This document shows, piece by piece, positions 10,181 through 18,155 of a stretch of DNA of 64,000 nucleotides. Numbering within the stretch: the stretch's first letter is position 1; each line of letters starts with the position of its first letter. The translations under genes and the position numbers were made by a program. The notes under the pieces are model-generated. The model did not search any database. It was given only the letters and a program-made list of their open reading frames with translations, and had not been told where the DNA came from. The stretch lies in NCBI GenBank assembly GCA_947503525.1, contig CANNEA010000004.1, positions 62,001 through 126,000 on the forward strand, read 5' to 3'. The DNA comes from an uncultured Carboxylicivirga sp. GTDB taxonomy: Bacteria; Bacteroidota; Bacteroidia; Bacteroidales; Marinilabiliaceae.

Positions 10181-10297
10181 TTACAACATCCTGTAAAGAC
10201 CAACAAATGGAATTTCTAAATCTCTAGCTCTTGATTTTTGTCCATATGATGGGAAACTAATTAGCATTATGGCGAAAACTATAAATAATCTTTCCAT
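10181..10297 (-). pseudogene. N-terminal remnant of a P1/DmpA-type peptidase
   Basis: Thirty-eight codons remain: a signal peptide (MERLFIVFAIMLISFPSYG) followed by QKSRARDLEIPFVG. The RARDLxIPF segment is the characteristic start of P1-family (DmpA, L-aminopeptidase/D-esterase) precursors. The conserved sequence that should follow is gone; the frame runs into VGLYRML and a stop. No continuation of the enzyme is visible in any frame downstream. It lies 12 bp after a small gene and the serine hydrolase on the same strand, so a hydrolase-peptidase operon was probably cut here. Confidence 0.5.
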
Positions 10298-10309
10298 ATT
10301 GCTTAGGTT

Positions 10310-10489
10310 TTATTGCATTTGATGATGCCATTTATCACTATATTCCCTGGCCACATTAAGCCAATTTTCCGATTCATACTCTCCTGCCAAAGCTATCGCA
10401 TAAAAAACTGTATCATTAGGATTTAAAGTAAGAATAAAGGCATTGAAATGTTTTTCAACTTTTTCTTTTAAAGGGACAAAAAATGTCAC
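10310..10489 (-). CDS. Small unrecognised ORF overlapping the hydrolase stop
   Basis: A 59-codon frame starting with GTG that overlaps the hydrolase stop in the sequence GTGA. The peptide (VTFFVPLKEKVEKHF ... EYSDKWHHQMQ) has normal-looking composition and a Trp/His-rich end. It may be a genuine small gene made by translational coupling, the tail of a lost gene, or a frame-shifted extension of the hydrolase. I do not recognise it. Confidence 0.4.
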   Translation of the reverse strand: MTFFVPLKEKVEKHFNAFILTLNPNDTVFYAIALAGEYESENWLNVAREYSDKWHHQMQ

Positions 10490-12267
10490 TTTATTTTTTC
10501 ACATTCATACACTCCGGAAGGTGTCATATATTTCAATCCTACGGTTTTATTATTATCCATAACAAATTCAATTTGGAGATCATCAAACTTTTCAACTTTA
10601 AACAATGCCTTTTTGTATGGGATTAATAAATCATCTGTAGTTCCAATAATTGCTAATTGGTCATTTTTCAATTTTACTTCAAACTCAAATCCGGCAAATT
10701 TATATTTTCCAATATACTGCTTTAACACTTCAAGGCTTGCCAAAGATTCATCCACTTTTTTGTTGAATGTTACCTGGCCTTCGTCTATTGAAATAATGCA
10801 AGTGTTAATCTCTCCTTGTGGACTTACACCAAAATTCAAACTCCATTTACCAAAATTCTCATCATTTGGTGTGTCAAACCTATTGTAATGGTAATGTGTC
10901 AGAGGTAAAATTGTCTTTCTAAAATTAAAGTATAATGAATCATTTTCATGGCTAATAACAAATTCTCCATATGCTTCATTCGAAAAAGCACCTACATAAT
11001 TCTCAATGGCATGTGATGGTGAAGTTCCTTCTACATGATCAAATCCGACTTTAGATCTGGCTTTTTTAGATAATTTCTTGCCTTCGATATGATCCTTCAA
11101 TCTCCGACCGTTCCAATCGGTTTGCTCCAAACCTAATAATCTATCCACAAGATTGTAGGGGATAATGGTATTTCCCAAGCTGGCACCCTGGTCACCTATC
11201 GAGAAAGTAATTATCCCAATTTCGTCATAAGGTAATATGATTACTTGTGAATGAAATCCCGGCATTGCTCCACCATGTTTTGTTAAGACGTTCCCTTTGT
11301 ATATCTCAATGTCTCTGGCCATACCGTAGGTCGAATTTAATCGCTCCTTATAGCCTTTACTCTCTAACTCCGTGTTTCTAAAAGCAATCCCGGGTTTCAA
11401 AGTCTCCTTAATAATAGACTTTGGAATTACTTCTGTACCCTTATACTGACCATCATTTATTAGGGCAATAACCCAACGAGAAAGATCGTCAAGGCTTGTA
11501 ATTATCGAGCCGGCAGGCCCTACCGCACTACCATCTTCTTTAAGTGGAATTTTATAGAGTGTTGTGGTATCTCGCTTTTCATTATATGGAACCCCGTAAT
11601 CCTCCGATTTTTGCATCTCTTCAATGGAAAAAACAGTATTATTCATTTCAAGCGGAGCAAATATTTTTTCTTCGAGAAATTTCTCCCAGGTCTTCCCTGT
11701 TCTGAGCTCAATTGAATACCCTACAGCAGTATACATGAGATTATTGTATATAAAGTCCTGACGTAAAGGTATAGATGGCTCAAGATATTTAATTCGATCA
11801 AAAAGGTCTTTGCGCGAAAAATCGGATTGGAACCATATCATATCGTGCCTTGAAATTCCAGTTTTATGGCCCAACATATCTCTGAGCGTAACCTGATTAT
11901 TCAACAAATCATTATAAAATTCCAGTTCCGGAACAGCTTCTTTAATCGGTTCATCCCATTTAAAAATACCTTCTTCAACTAACATTCCGGCTGCAACAGT
12001 TGTAAACAGTTTTGTATTCGATGCAATTTGAAATAATGTGTTTTCTGTCACAGGCAGTTTATTTCCATAATCTCTGTATCCAAAACCCTTTACATATACC
12101 AATTCGTCTTTGTATACAATGGCGACTCCGGCACCTGGTTCATTCCAATCTGACAGAACTTTCTCCATATATTTATCAAAACCGGAAAGTGATTTTTTAA
12201 CATCGATGTCTTGAGCCAAAGCATTTGCTGATAGTACAATCAGAATTGATAGAATAATCCTCTTCAT
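10486..12267 (-). CDS. Beta-lactamase-fold serine hydrolase, exported
   Basis: A 593-residue protein with a cleavable signal peptide (MKRIILSILIVLSANALAQ). The class C beta-lactamase/DD-peptidase fold is shown by S83-N-T-K86 (SxxK, nucleophile Ser83), Y174-N-N176 (YxN) and H331-G-G (the KTG-box equivalent). After about residue 400 comes a second, beta-rich domain (DUF3471-like) often found in such proteins in Bacteroidota. Substrates of this group are esters, D-amino peptides or amides; this cannot be told from sequence. It is followed by a small overlapping ORF and a peptidase remnant, suggesting a once longer peptide-processing operon. Confidence 0.88.
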   Translation of the reverse strand: MKRIILSILIVLSANALAQDIDVKKSLSGFDKYMEKVLSDWNEPGAGVAIVYKDELVYVKGFGYRDYGNKLPVTENTLFQIASNTKLFTTVAAGMLVEEGIFKWDEPIKEAVPELEFYNDLLNNQVTLRDMLGHKTGISRHDMIWFQSDFSRKDLFDRIKYLEPSIPLRQDFIYNNLMYTAVGYSIELRTGKTWEKFLEEKIFAPLEMNNTVFSIEEMQKSEDYGVPYNEKRDTTTLYKIPLKEDGSAVGPAGSIITSLDDLSRWVIALINDGQYKGTEVIPKSIIKETLKPGIAFRNTELESKGYKERLNSTYGMARDIEIYKGNVLTKHGGAMPGFHSQVIILPYDEIGIITFSIGDQGASLGNTIIPYNLVDRLLGLEQTDWNGRRLKDHIEGKKLSKKARSKVGFDHVEGTSPSHAIENYVGAFSNEAYGEFVISHENDSLYFNFRKTILPLTHYHYNRFDTPNDENFGKWSLNFGVSPQGEINTCIISIDEGQVTFNKKVDESLASLEVLKQYIGKYKFAGFEFEVKLKNDQLAIIGTTDDLLIPYKKALFKVEKFDDLQIEFVMDNNKTVGLKYMTPSGVYECEKIK

Positions 12268-12440
12268 AATGATTCATTTTAGTGGTTTATCAATATGTCC
12301 TTATCCGGGTATATTTGTTCGTTCCTATATAAAGTTTATACGATTGGCAGTACACCTTCCAATATTCCTATAAGGTCGTATGAATAAATTAATAAATCAA
12401 ACCTAAATTCCATCCACTATGATTTGACTATCAAATCATC

Positions 12441-13772
12441 TTACCTCTCGCCCATCTTCAAATAGGCCTTATGACTGTTCACATTTTTATATGAAGGTCG
12501 AATAATGCGGGAATTCCCTGATGAGAGTTCTTCAATACGATGTGCACACCAACCTACACAAATGGAAGCCGCAAATAATGCAGTATAAATTTCACTTGGT
12601 AGTTGCAGACAATCGTATACAAATCCACTATAATAATCTACGTTAGCACAAACTTCTTTAGCTTTACCTTTTTTAAAGTTCCGCAGCACATCAGGTGCCA
12701 GCCGTTCAATCTCTGAATATAACTTAAACTCCTTCGATCGACCTTTCTCTTTGGCCAACAACTCAGCCTTCTCCTTAAGCAAAATGGCTCTTGGATCGGA
12801 TAAGGTATACATGGCATGTCCAATTCCATATATTACTCCACTGCGGTCATAGGCCTCTTTTTGAAGTATTTTTAATAGATAGTTAGAAATATGATCTTCA
12901 TTATTCCAATCCTTTATTTGTTCTTTGGCCTCCTCCATCATGCACATCACTTTAAGGTTGGCTCCACCATGCAAGCGACCTTTTAAGGAACCCAAGGCTG
13001 CAGCAATGGCCGAGTAGGTATCGGTTTGTACCGAACTCAAGACCCGGGATGTAAAAGCTGAATTATTACCACCTCCATGTTCAGCCTGCAGCACCAAACA
13101 CAAGTCCAGAATTTCGACTTCTAACTGAGAATAATCTTCTCCTTTTAGCATATATAAGAAATTCTCTGCCGTACTCATCTTTACCTGAGGGTAACGCAAC
13201 TCTATTTCCTGACTATCCGAGAAACGATTTAAATAGGCATAAGCAATGACAACTGGTAATTTGGCAATTAAACTAACGGATTGGCGCAATAAATTACTCA
13301 GACTTAAATCTTCGGCATTATCATCAGCCGAATATAAAGCCAAGACTGAACTGGCCGCCAAATTCATGATATCTTTACTGGCCAAACGAATCAACACATT
13401 ACGCACAAATCCAGGCAATTCACGCTCTTCACCAAGATAGTTAGCAAAACTGTTCAACTCTGTCTTATTGGGTAATTCTCCGCTTAAAAGTAAATATATA
13501 ATCTCTTCAAAGCCAGCCCTTTTATCCAACTGAAATCCTTTAACCAAATCCTGAATTTCAATGCCGCGATAAAACAATCGACCATCAACAGGAATCACCT
13601 TTCCATCTACTTTTTGGTAGCCAACAACTTCCCCTATTGAGGTTAGTCCAACTAATACACCTGAAGAATCACTATTACGCAAACCACGTTTGATATCATG
13701 TTGTGCATATAATTCCTTGGGTATGGAACCATTGTCATGTGCTTTTTCCTCCAGCTCTTGTAAAATAGTCAT
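12441..13772 (-). CDS. gltA: Citrate synthase
   Basis: Condenses oxaloacetate and acetyl-CoA to citrate. The 443-residue protein has LHGGAN with His268, GIGHAMYTLSDPR with His319, and the catalytic Asp379 in NVDYYSG. The segment around AEHGGGNNS (230-238) is also typical. Length and the N-terminal extension before residue 40 match the clostridial/Bacteroidota type annotated as citrate/2-methylcitrate synthase, so propionyl-CoA use cannot be excluded. It is divergent from the tetR operon with 149 bp between them. The window also holds two aconitase-family proteins and an IDH-family protein, but these sit in a separate cluster with lysine genes. Confidence 0.93.
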   Translation of the reverse strand: MTILQELEEKAHDNGSIPKELYAQHDIKRGLRNSDSSGVLVGLTSIGEVVGYQKVDGKVIPVDGRLFYRGIEIQDLVKGFQLDKRAGFEEIIYLLLSGELPNKTELNSFANYLGEERELPGFVRNVLIRLASKDIMNLAASSVLALYSADDNAEDLSLSNLLRQSVSLIAKLPVVIAYAYLNRFSDSQEIELRYPQVKMSTAENFLYMLKGEDYSQLEVEILDLCLVLQAEHGGGNNSAFTSRVLSSVQTDTYSAIAAALGSLKGRLHGGANLKVMCMMEEAKEQIKDWNNEDHISNYLLKILQKEAYDRSGVIYGIGHAMYTLSDPRAILLKEKAELLAKEKGRSKEFKLYSEIERLAPDVLRNFKKGKAKEVCANVDYYSGFVYDCLQLPSEIYTALFAASICVGWCAHRIEELSSGNSRIIRPSYKNVNSHKAYLKMGER

Positions 13773-13846
13773 TAAAGGTGATTTGATGATTGTTAGCTCT
13801 TGGTCATTTAAGATATGTGAATCTTTTATTATTTACAAGTACCTTA

Positions 13847-13877
13847 CTTGCATACAACAAATAAATACCTAAATTTG
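13847..13877 (+). promoter_or_regulatory. Promoter of the tetR operon
   Basis: CTTG (13847-13850, three of four bases of the TTTG -33 box), a 19-bp spacer, and TAAATTTG (13870-13877, exact TAnnTTTG). Spacing is ideal for the Bacteroidota housekeeping sigma factor. Confidence 0.75.
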
Positions 13878-13883
13878 CAAACC

Positions 13884-13899
13884 GACTGCACGGTCAGTC
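13884..13899. promoter_or_regulatory. TetR operator candidate at the transcription start
   Basis: GACTGCACGGTCAGTC is an inverted repeat with GACTG/CAGTC arms, 6 bp after the -7 box and 22 bp before the tetR start codon. Its place over the expected transcription start suggests autorepression. Confidence 0.65.
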
Positions 13900-13921
13900 T
13901 GCACTATTTAGAAAGCTGGTT

Positions 13922-14458
13922 ATGGATAAAAGAGAACAAATATTAGTAGTGGCAAGTAACTTGTTTTCTAAAAATGGTTACGAGAATACCCCACTATCAC
14001 TGGTATGTGAGAAAGCAAACGTTTCCAAAGGTTTAATCTTTCATCATTTTAAATCAAAAGATGTTTTGCTTAGAGAGATATTCAAACAAACAACGGATTT
14101 AATACTTGAGATTAATTCAAAAAATCAAAGTAGTTTAAGTCCTCAGGAAAGGATTCGTGCATTGCTTGAATCCTATTCCTCACAACTGGAAGATGAAAAG
14201 GACAGGTTTAAGTTTAATCTCAATTTAATTTTGCAACCCAATACAAAAGCTATACTGGGTGATTTAATAAGCATCAGAGCTGATGCCATTCTGAAATCGG
14301 TCAAAAGTATATTCGACGAAATAGATCCGGAAAATTCACTTGAAATGAGCCATGTACTAATTGCAGAGATGGATGGCATTGCACTTCATTATCTCTCTAT
14401 TTATGAACATTTTCCTTTAAAGTCAATAATGCGAAGTTTAATAAAAAAATACGCCTAA
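13922..14458 (+). CDS. TetR/AcrR-family transcriptional regulator
   Basis: A 178-residue repressor-type protein. The N-terminal helix-turn-helix is clear (ILVVASNLFSKNGYENTPLS, then the recognition-helix region VSKGLIFHHFKSKDVLL, about 30-47). The C-terminal half is helical and would bind an unknown ligand and dimerise. It is first in a three-gene operon: the GNAT gene starts 1 bp after its stop and rsgA 11 bp after that. A palindrome over the promoter start is the likely binding site, so the operon is probably autoregulated. Confidence 0.9.
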   Translation: MDKREQILVVASNLFSKNGYENTPLSLVCEKANVSKGLIFHHFKSKDVLLREIFKQTTDLILEINSKNQSSLSPQERIRALLESYSSQLEDEKDRFKFNLNLILQPNTKAILGDLISIRADAILKSVKSIFDEIDPENSLEMSHVLIAEMDGIALHYLSIYEHFPLKSIMRSLIKKYA

Positions 14459-14459
14459 T

Positions 14460-15251
14460 ATGAAGTTCATAAAAACAGATATCAGCCCAAATATCAAAAA
14501 ATTCAGAACTAAATTATATCAGAAATTTGTTGCTCCACTTGATGCCATGTGGGAATTGCTATATATCGCATCGTCGCAGCATTATTTAATCGAAAATGAA
14601 GGAGCTAGTATCGGATACTGTTGCATTAATGATAAGGCGACTTTATTGGAAATACACCTCAACGACGAAAATATCAATTTGATGTCAGTTGTAATCAAGG
14701 AACTAATAAATGGTGAACTCATTGCTTCAGCCAGCCTCAGTTCAATTGAAGCTCTTGCGTTTAACACATGTTTACTGCATTCTAAATCCATAAAAGCCAA
14801 TACATTTTGTTACCAATATCATACCGGAACCTCCGTTTTACCAACGCCATTAAAAATTGAGCAGGCTACAATAATGGATCTTAAAATGATAAAGGATTTC
14901 TTATTGCATCAAATTGGATTTGATGATAACTTTGGATACACAGAAAATCTAATTAACAGGAAAGAACTGTTTATGATTAAGGAGAAGGGTACTATAATAG
15001 CAAGCAGTGAATATCGCTTAAGTGAAACACAGAAAGGCGTTGTGGATCTGGGTGTTATTGTACACAAAGAACAACAAGGCAAAGGGCTTGCACCTAAAAT
15101 CCTGCAACAACAAGCGCAATTAGCCCTGAAAGCGAATCAAAAACCAATTTGCTCAACTACTTATGATAATATAGCTTCACAAAAAGCCATTTCAAAAGCA
15201 GGCTTCTTCTGTTCTCATATTATTCTGGACATAAACTTTACAGACCAATAA
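14460..15251 (+). CDS. GNAT-family N-acetyltransferase
   Basis: A 263-residue protein with its GNAT domain in the C-terminal half. Acetyl-CoA binding motif A is visible in LGVIVHKEQQGKGLAPKIL (Q/R-x-x-G-x-G/A pattern, about 200-218) and the following YDNIASQKAISKAGF matches motif B. The N-terminal half is a less conserved domain that may be a degenerate second GNAT fold. The substrate is unknown. It is tightly packed between tetR and rsgA, so it could modify a toxin or drug sensed by TetR; that is inference. Confidence 0.82.
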   Translation: MKFIKTDISPNIKKFRTKLYQKFVAPLDAMWELLYIASSQHYLIENEGASIGYCCINDKATLLEIHLNDENINLMSVVIKELINGELIASASLSSIEALAFNTCLLHSKSIKANTFCYQYHTGTSVLPTPLKIEQATIMDLKMIKDFLLHQIGFDDNFGYTENLINRKELFMIKEKGTIIASSEYRLSETQKGVVDLGVIVHKEQQGKGLAPKILQQQAQLALKANQKPICSTTYDNIASQKAISKAGFFCSHIILDINFTDQ

Positions 15252-15262
15252 ATAACTTCTTT

Positions 15263-16327
15263 ATGAAAAACGAAGACCTAGGCTACTCGGACAAACTTGA
15301 ACAATATAAAATAGAGCATAATCTGGATTCATTTGAAACTGGACGTGTTATACTTGAGCACAAAGAGCGTTATGTGCTAAAAACTGCAGATAATGAATAC
15401 GAGGCAGAGCTAATTGGCAACCTGCGTTTTACAGCTTCTGGTCGGCACGATTTCCCTGCAGTTGGTGATTGGGTAGCCTTTACCGAATACGATAAAGGGA
15501 AAGCGCTTATCCATGCCATTTATCCTCGTCATTCAATTATTGAACGCCAGGCTGTTGGTAAAACCGGACAGATTCAAATTATTGCCACTAACATCGATTA
15601 TGGCATAATTGTGCAGGCAGTTGATCGCGACTTTAATCTTAACCGATTAGAACGATACCTGACCATATGCAATACTTCTAAAGTGAAACCAATAATTGTG
15701 CTGAGTAAAATAGATTTAATTGATGAAAGCCAATTAGAGTCAATAATTGGTTCGATTAATAAGAGAATCACTGACACTCCAGTTATAACTGTTAGTAATC
15801 AGACCAAAGGGTATAATGATTTGCAGAATTATATAAAAACTGGACATACATACTGTTTGCTTGGTTCATCAGGTGTAGGAAAGTCCACTTTACTAAATGC
15901 GCTTTCTGGTGTTGAGCTAATGGAAACCAGGGAAATTAGTTCCAGTGTTAATAAAGGAAGACATACTACCAGTCATCGTGAGCTATTTGTTCTTGAGAAT
16001 GGAGGAATTTTGATAGACAATCCAGGAATGCGGGAAGTAGGCATGACAGATGCTTCGAGCGGATTAGAATTAACCTTTGAGTCTATCCTTGAATATGCTA
16101 ATGGCTGCCGCTTTAATGATTGCACCCATATGAACGAAAAAGGTTGTGCCATATTAGAAGCTGTTGAGAACGGAGATATTGATGAAGCATCTTACGATAA
16201 CTTCATAAAAATGGAAAAAGAAAGAATGCACTTTGAATCAGATGCGCAAGAACGTAAGAAGAAAGATAAGGACTTGGGTAAAGTCATCAAGGAATTTAAG
16301 AAACAGCGTCGTGATCTTAAATTTTAA
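15263..16327 (+). CDS. rsgA: Ribosome small-subunit-dependent GTPase A
   Basis: Circularly permuted GTPase that checks late 30S assembly. The 354-residue protein has an N-terminal OB-type domain, the G4 motif first (LSKIDL, 147-152, with Ser in place of the usual Asn), then the P-loop GSSGVGKST (201-209), G3 DNPG (252-255), and a C-terminal zinc site formed by Cys282, Cys287, His289 and Cys295. The tail is strongly basic (KKKDKDLGKVIKEFKKQRRD). It is longer than the common RsgA of about 300 residues and sits last in a TetR-controlled operon, which suggests a specialised paralogue rather than the only copy. Confidence 0.93.
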   Translation: MKNEDLGYSDKLEQYKIEHNLDSFETGRVILEHKERYVLKTADNEYEAELIGNLRFTASGRHDFPAVGDWVAFTEYDKGKALIHAIYPRHSIIERQAVGKTGQIQIIATNIDYGIIVQAVDRDFNLNRLERYLTICNTSKVKPIIVLSKIDLIDESQLESIIGSINKRITDTPVITVSNQTKGYNDLQNYIKTGHTYCLLGSSGVGKSTLLNALSGVELMETREISSSVNKGRHTTSHRELFVLENGGILIDNPGMREVGMTDASSGLELTFESILEYANGCRFNDCTHMNEKGCAILEAVENGDIDEASYDNFIKMEKERMHFESDAQERKKKDKDLGKVIKEFKKQRRDLKF

Positions 16328-16475
16328 ATGCTGTTTTAATAAGCAATAAGTAACTTGAATTATTTAACCAGCAGCAATTTCTTAATTGCAAAAAATGGCC
16401 CATTAGACTTGACATTAATTAAGTATTGGCATAACTTGTTTATAAGATGGTAATCATCATTCATGATTGAAGGTA

Positions 16476-16512
16476 AAAGCTCCAACATTTTAGCGATTGT
16501 TGGGGCTTTTTT
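16476..16512 (+). terminator. Intrinsic terminator after rsgA
   Basis: AAAGCTCCAACA and TGTTGGGGCTTT form a 12-bp stem (one T-G pair) followed by a run of seven T. It lies just before the end of the convergent SnoaL-like gene and could also serve that strand. Confidence 0.85.
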
Positions 16513-16520
16513 TACGTTTT

Positions 16521-16967
16521 CTAATGGCTTATTTCCTTCATTTGAAGTTCCAAGCCTAATTGCATCATCAGGTTTAGTTCATCAAATATTTCCCATTCCT
16601 CCGCAATACGTCCATTTTGTATCCGAAATATGGTGAAAGCATTAAAATGTACTCTTTTATTTGTTGGGGGTATGCCTTCCAATTCTCCCGTATGAGTAGC
16701 ATCCATTTCTGTTCTACTCATCACTAGATTTCCTTCAGCAATTAATTCTTTTACTTCAACTTTGGTATGCGTAAAAGAAGATAAATAAGTATTATATAAG
16801 AGTTTGTACTCCTTCAGTCCTTGTATTGTTTCTGAGGTACCGTTGTAAATAACATCTGAGCTTTGAAGCTCATCTAGTATACTTTCCGTTCTCTCATTCC
16901 GCTTCCCGTTCCAATAGCGCCTGACTATTTCTTTATTTAGTTCCTGTATCGTTTGTTCTGTTTTCAT
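16521..16967 (-). CDS. SnoaL-like (NTF2-fold) protein
   Basis: A 148-residue NTF2-fold protein of the ester cyclase/SnoaL-like group, shown by the ending FNAFTIFRIQNGRIAEEWEI (about 110-129 here) with the conserved E-W-E-x-x-D pattern, and an upstream IVRRYWNGKRNE helix. I chose the ATG at 16967 because the eight codons before it are not conserved in type and the charged start MKTEQTIQ fits the first helix. A paralogue of the same fold lies 42 bp upstream on the same strand. The fold is used by cyclases, isomerases and dehydratases as well as non-enzymes, so the function is open. Confidence 0.75.
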   Translation of the reverse strand: MKTEQTIQELNKEIVRRYWNGKRNERTESILDELQSSDVIYNGTSETIQGLKEYKLLYNTYLSSFTHTKVEVKELIAEGNLVMSRTEMDATHTGELEGIPPTNKRVHFNAFTIFRIQNGRIAEEWEIFDELNLMMQLGLELQMKEISH

Positions 16968-17009
16968 AACCGAATGTAAAAGACAATTCATATTTCGCTA
17001 TCAATACAC

Positions 17010-17483
17010 TTATTGCAGTTTAAGGCCAAGGTTGGTCATCAAGCATAATTCATCCTCCGAAGAATACACCTCATTAATCAAGCCCTTCTTAAAAGAGAAA
17101 ATTTGAATTCCTCTGTAGTCTATATTATTATTCGTGGCAGGTATCTCCTCAAATGTGTCTTGTTGAGTACCTGTAAATAATATTCTGGTGACAACTTTAT
17201 CCTTACAAGCAAATATTTCTTCAACATTGTGTTTGTAGTTGGGTATTGCTTTGTAGAACATTTTTACCAAGGGCATAGTCTGGTCATATGATAAAGGTTC
17301 TTTAGCACTATTCATAAACAATTTAAAATCCATAGAACAAATATCCCTTACAGCATCAAAATTGTGCGAATCGATCAGCTTATAAAATTTTGTCAATAAT
17401 TGAACATTCTTTTGCTCTATGGCTTTCACCTCGTTAACTTCGTTCAACAAGGCTTCTTCTTTGGTGAGATGTTTAGTTTCCAT
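17010..17483 (-). CDS. SnoaL-like (NTF2-fold) protein, tandem paralogue
   Basis: A 157-residue protein of the same NTF2 fold as the next gene: an N-terminal helix (VQLLTKFYKLIDSHNFDAV), a central VTRILFTGTQQDTFEEIPAT strand pair, and a closing IQIFSFKKGLINEVYSSED. Both proteins end in a very similar L-M-x-x-L-G-L-x-L-Q segment, which supports an ancient duplication. Here the Glu-Trp-Glu of the neighbour reads Glu-Val-Tyr, so the active pocket may differ. The two genes probably form an operon. Confidence 0.75.
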   Translation of the reverse strand: METKHLTKEEALLNEVNEVKAIEQKNVQLLTKFYKLIDSHNFDAVRDICSMDFKLFMNSAKEPLSYDQTMPLVKMFYKAIPNYKHNVEEIFACKDKVVTRILFTGTQQDTFEEIPATNNNIDYRGIQIFSFKKGLINEVYSSEDELCLMTNLGLKLQ

Positions 17484-17713
17484 CGTTCAAGTTTTTAATC
17501 TGAGAAAATTAAAATGAAGTATAAAACCGCCTTTGCGGATCCTGTTTTTTTTAGTAAAAATGGATCGCATGTGAGAATCAAAGTCTATCAAAGTTCAAGA
17601 AAATAAATTTTGATATTTCATTACAAATCTAGAATCCAATGTCGCAGAAGTCAAGTTAAAAAGCCTACTAAATTTACAAGCAACCATTTTAATTCCTCTC
17701 CGTCATATTAAGC

Positions 17714-18145
17714 ATGAAACAAACCTATAAATATATCCTGGTACTTAGTTTAATTGTTTTATCAGCATCTTGTAAAAAAGAGGATGATAATAAGCCTATT
17801 ACTTGTGATCAGAAAGTGTTAATCAGCTCATCTGAATATAATACCGCGCCTGATGATGCACTTCATATCAATAGCATTAGCCTTGTGGATAATTGCCTGA
17901 AAATTGAATTTGGAGCCAGTGGTTGTAGTGGAAGTTCATGGCAGTTGAAGTTAATTGATTCAGAGGCCGTGCAGAAATCAGAACCCCCTCAACGCACATT
18001 GCGCTTATCCTTAAAAAACGAAGAATTGTGTGAAGCATATATTACCAAAGAGCTCTCCTTTGATATTAGTGAACTACAAATAGGTGGCAATAAGGTAATC
18101 CTAAACATTAAGGATTATGCTGAACAAATAGAATATAATTATTAG
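17714..18145 (+). CDS. Small hypothetical lipoprotein
   Basis: A 143-residue lipoprotein: charged start MKQTYKY, hydrophobic core, lipobox LSASC with Cys20, then the acidic KKEDDNK that in Bacteroidota often favours surface export. The mature domain is beta-rich with two or three Cys (DNCLKIEF, GASGCSG, EELCEAY) that could form disulfides. I recognise no family. It is convergent with the helicase gene, only 10 bp apart. Confidence 0.7.
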   Translation: MKQTYKYILVLSLIVLSASCKKEDDNKPITCDQKVLISSSEYNTAPDDALHINSISLVDNCLKIEFGASGCSGSSWQLKLIDSEAVQKSEPPQRTLRLSLKNEELCEAYITKELSFDISELQIGGNKVILNIKDYAEQIEYNY

Positions 18146-18155
18146 GCAGTTAGGA

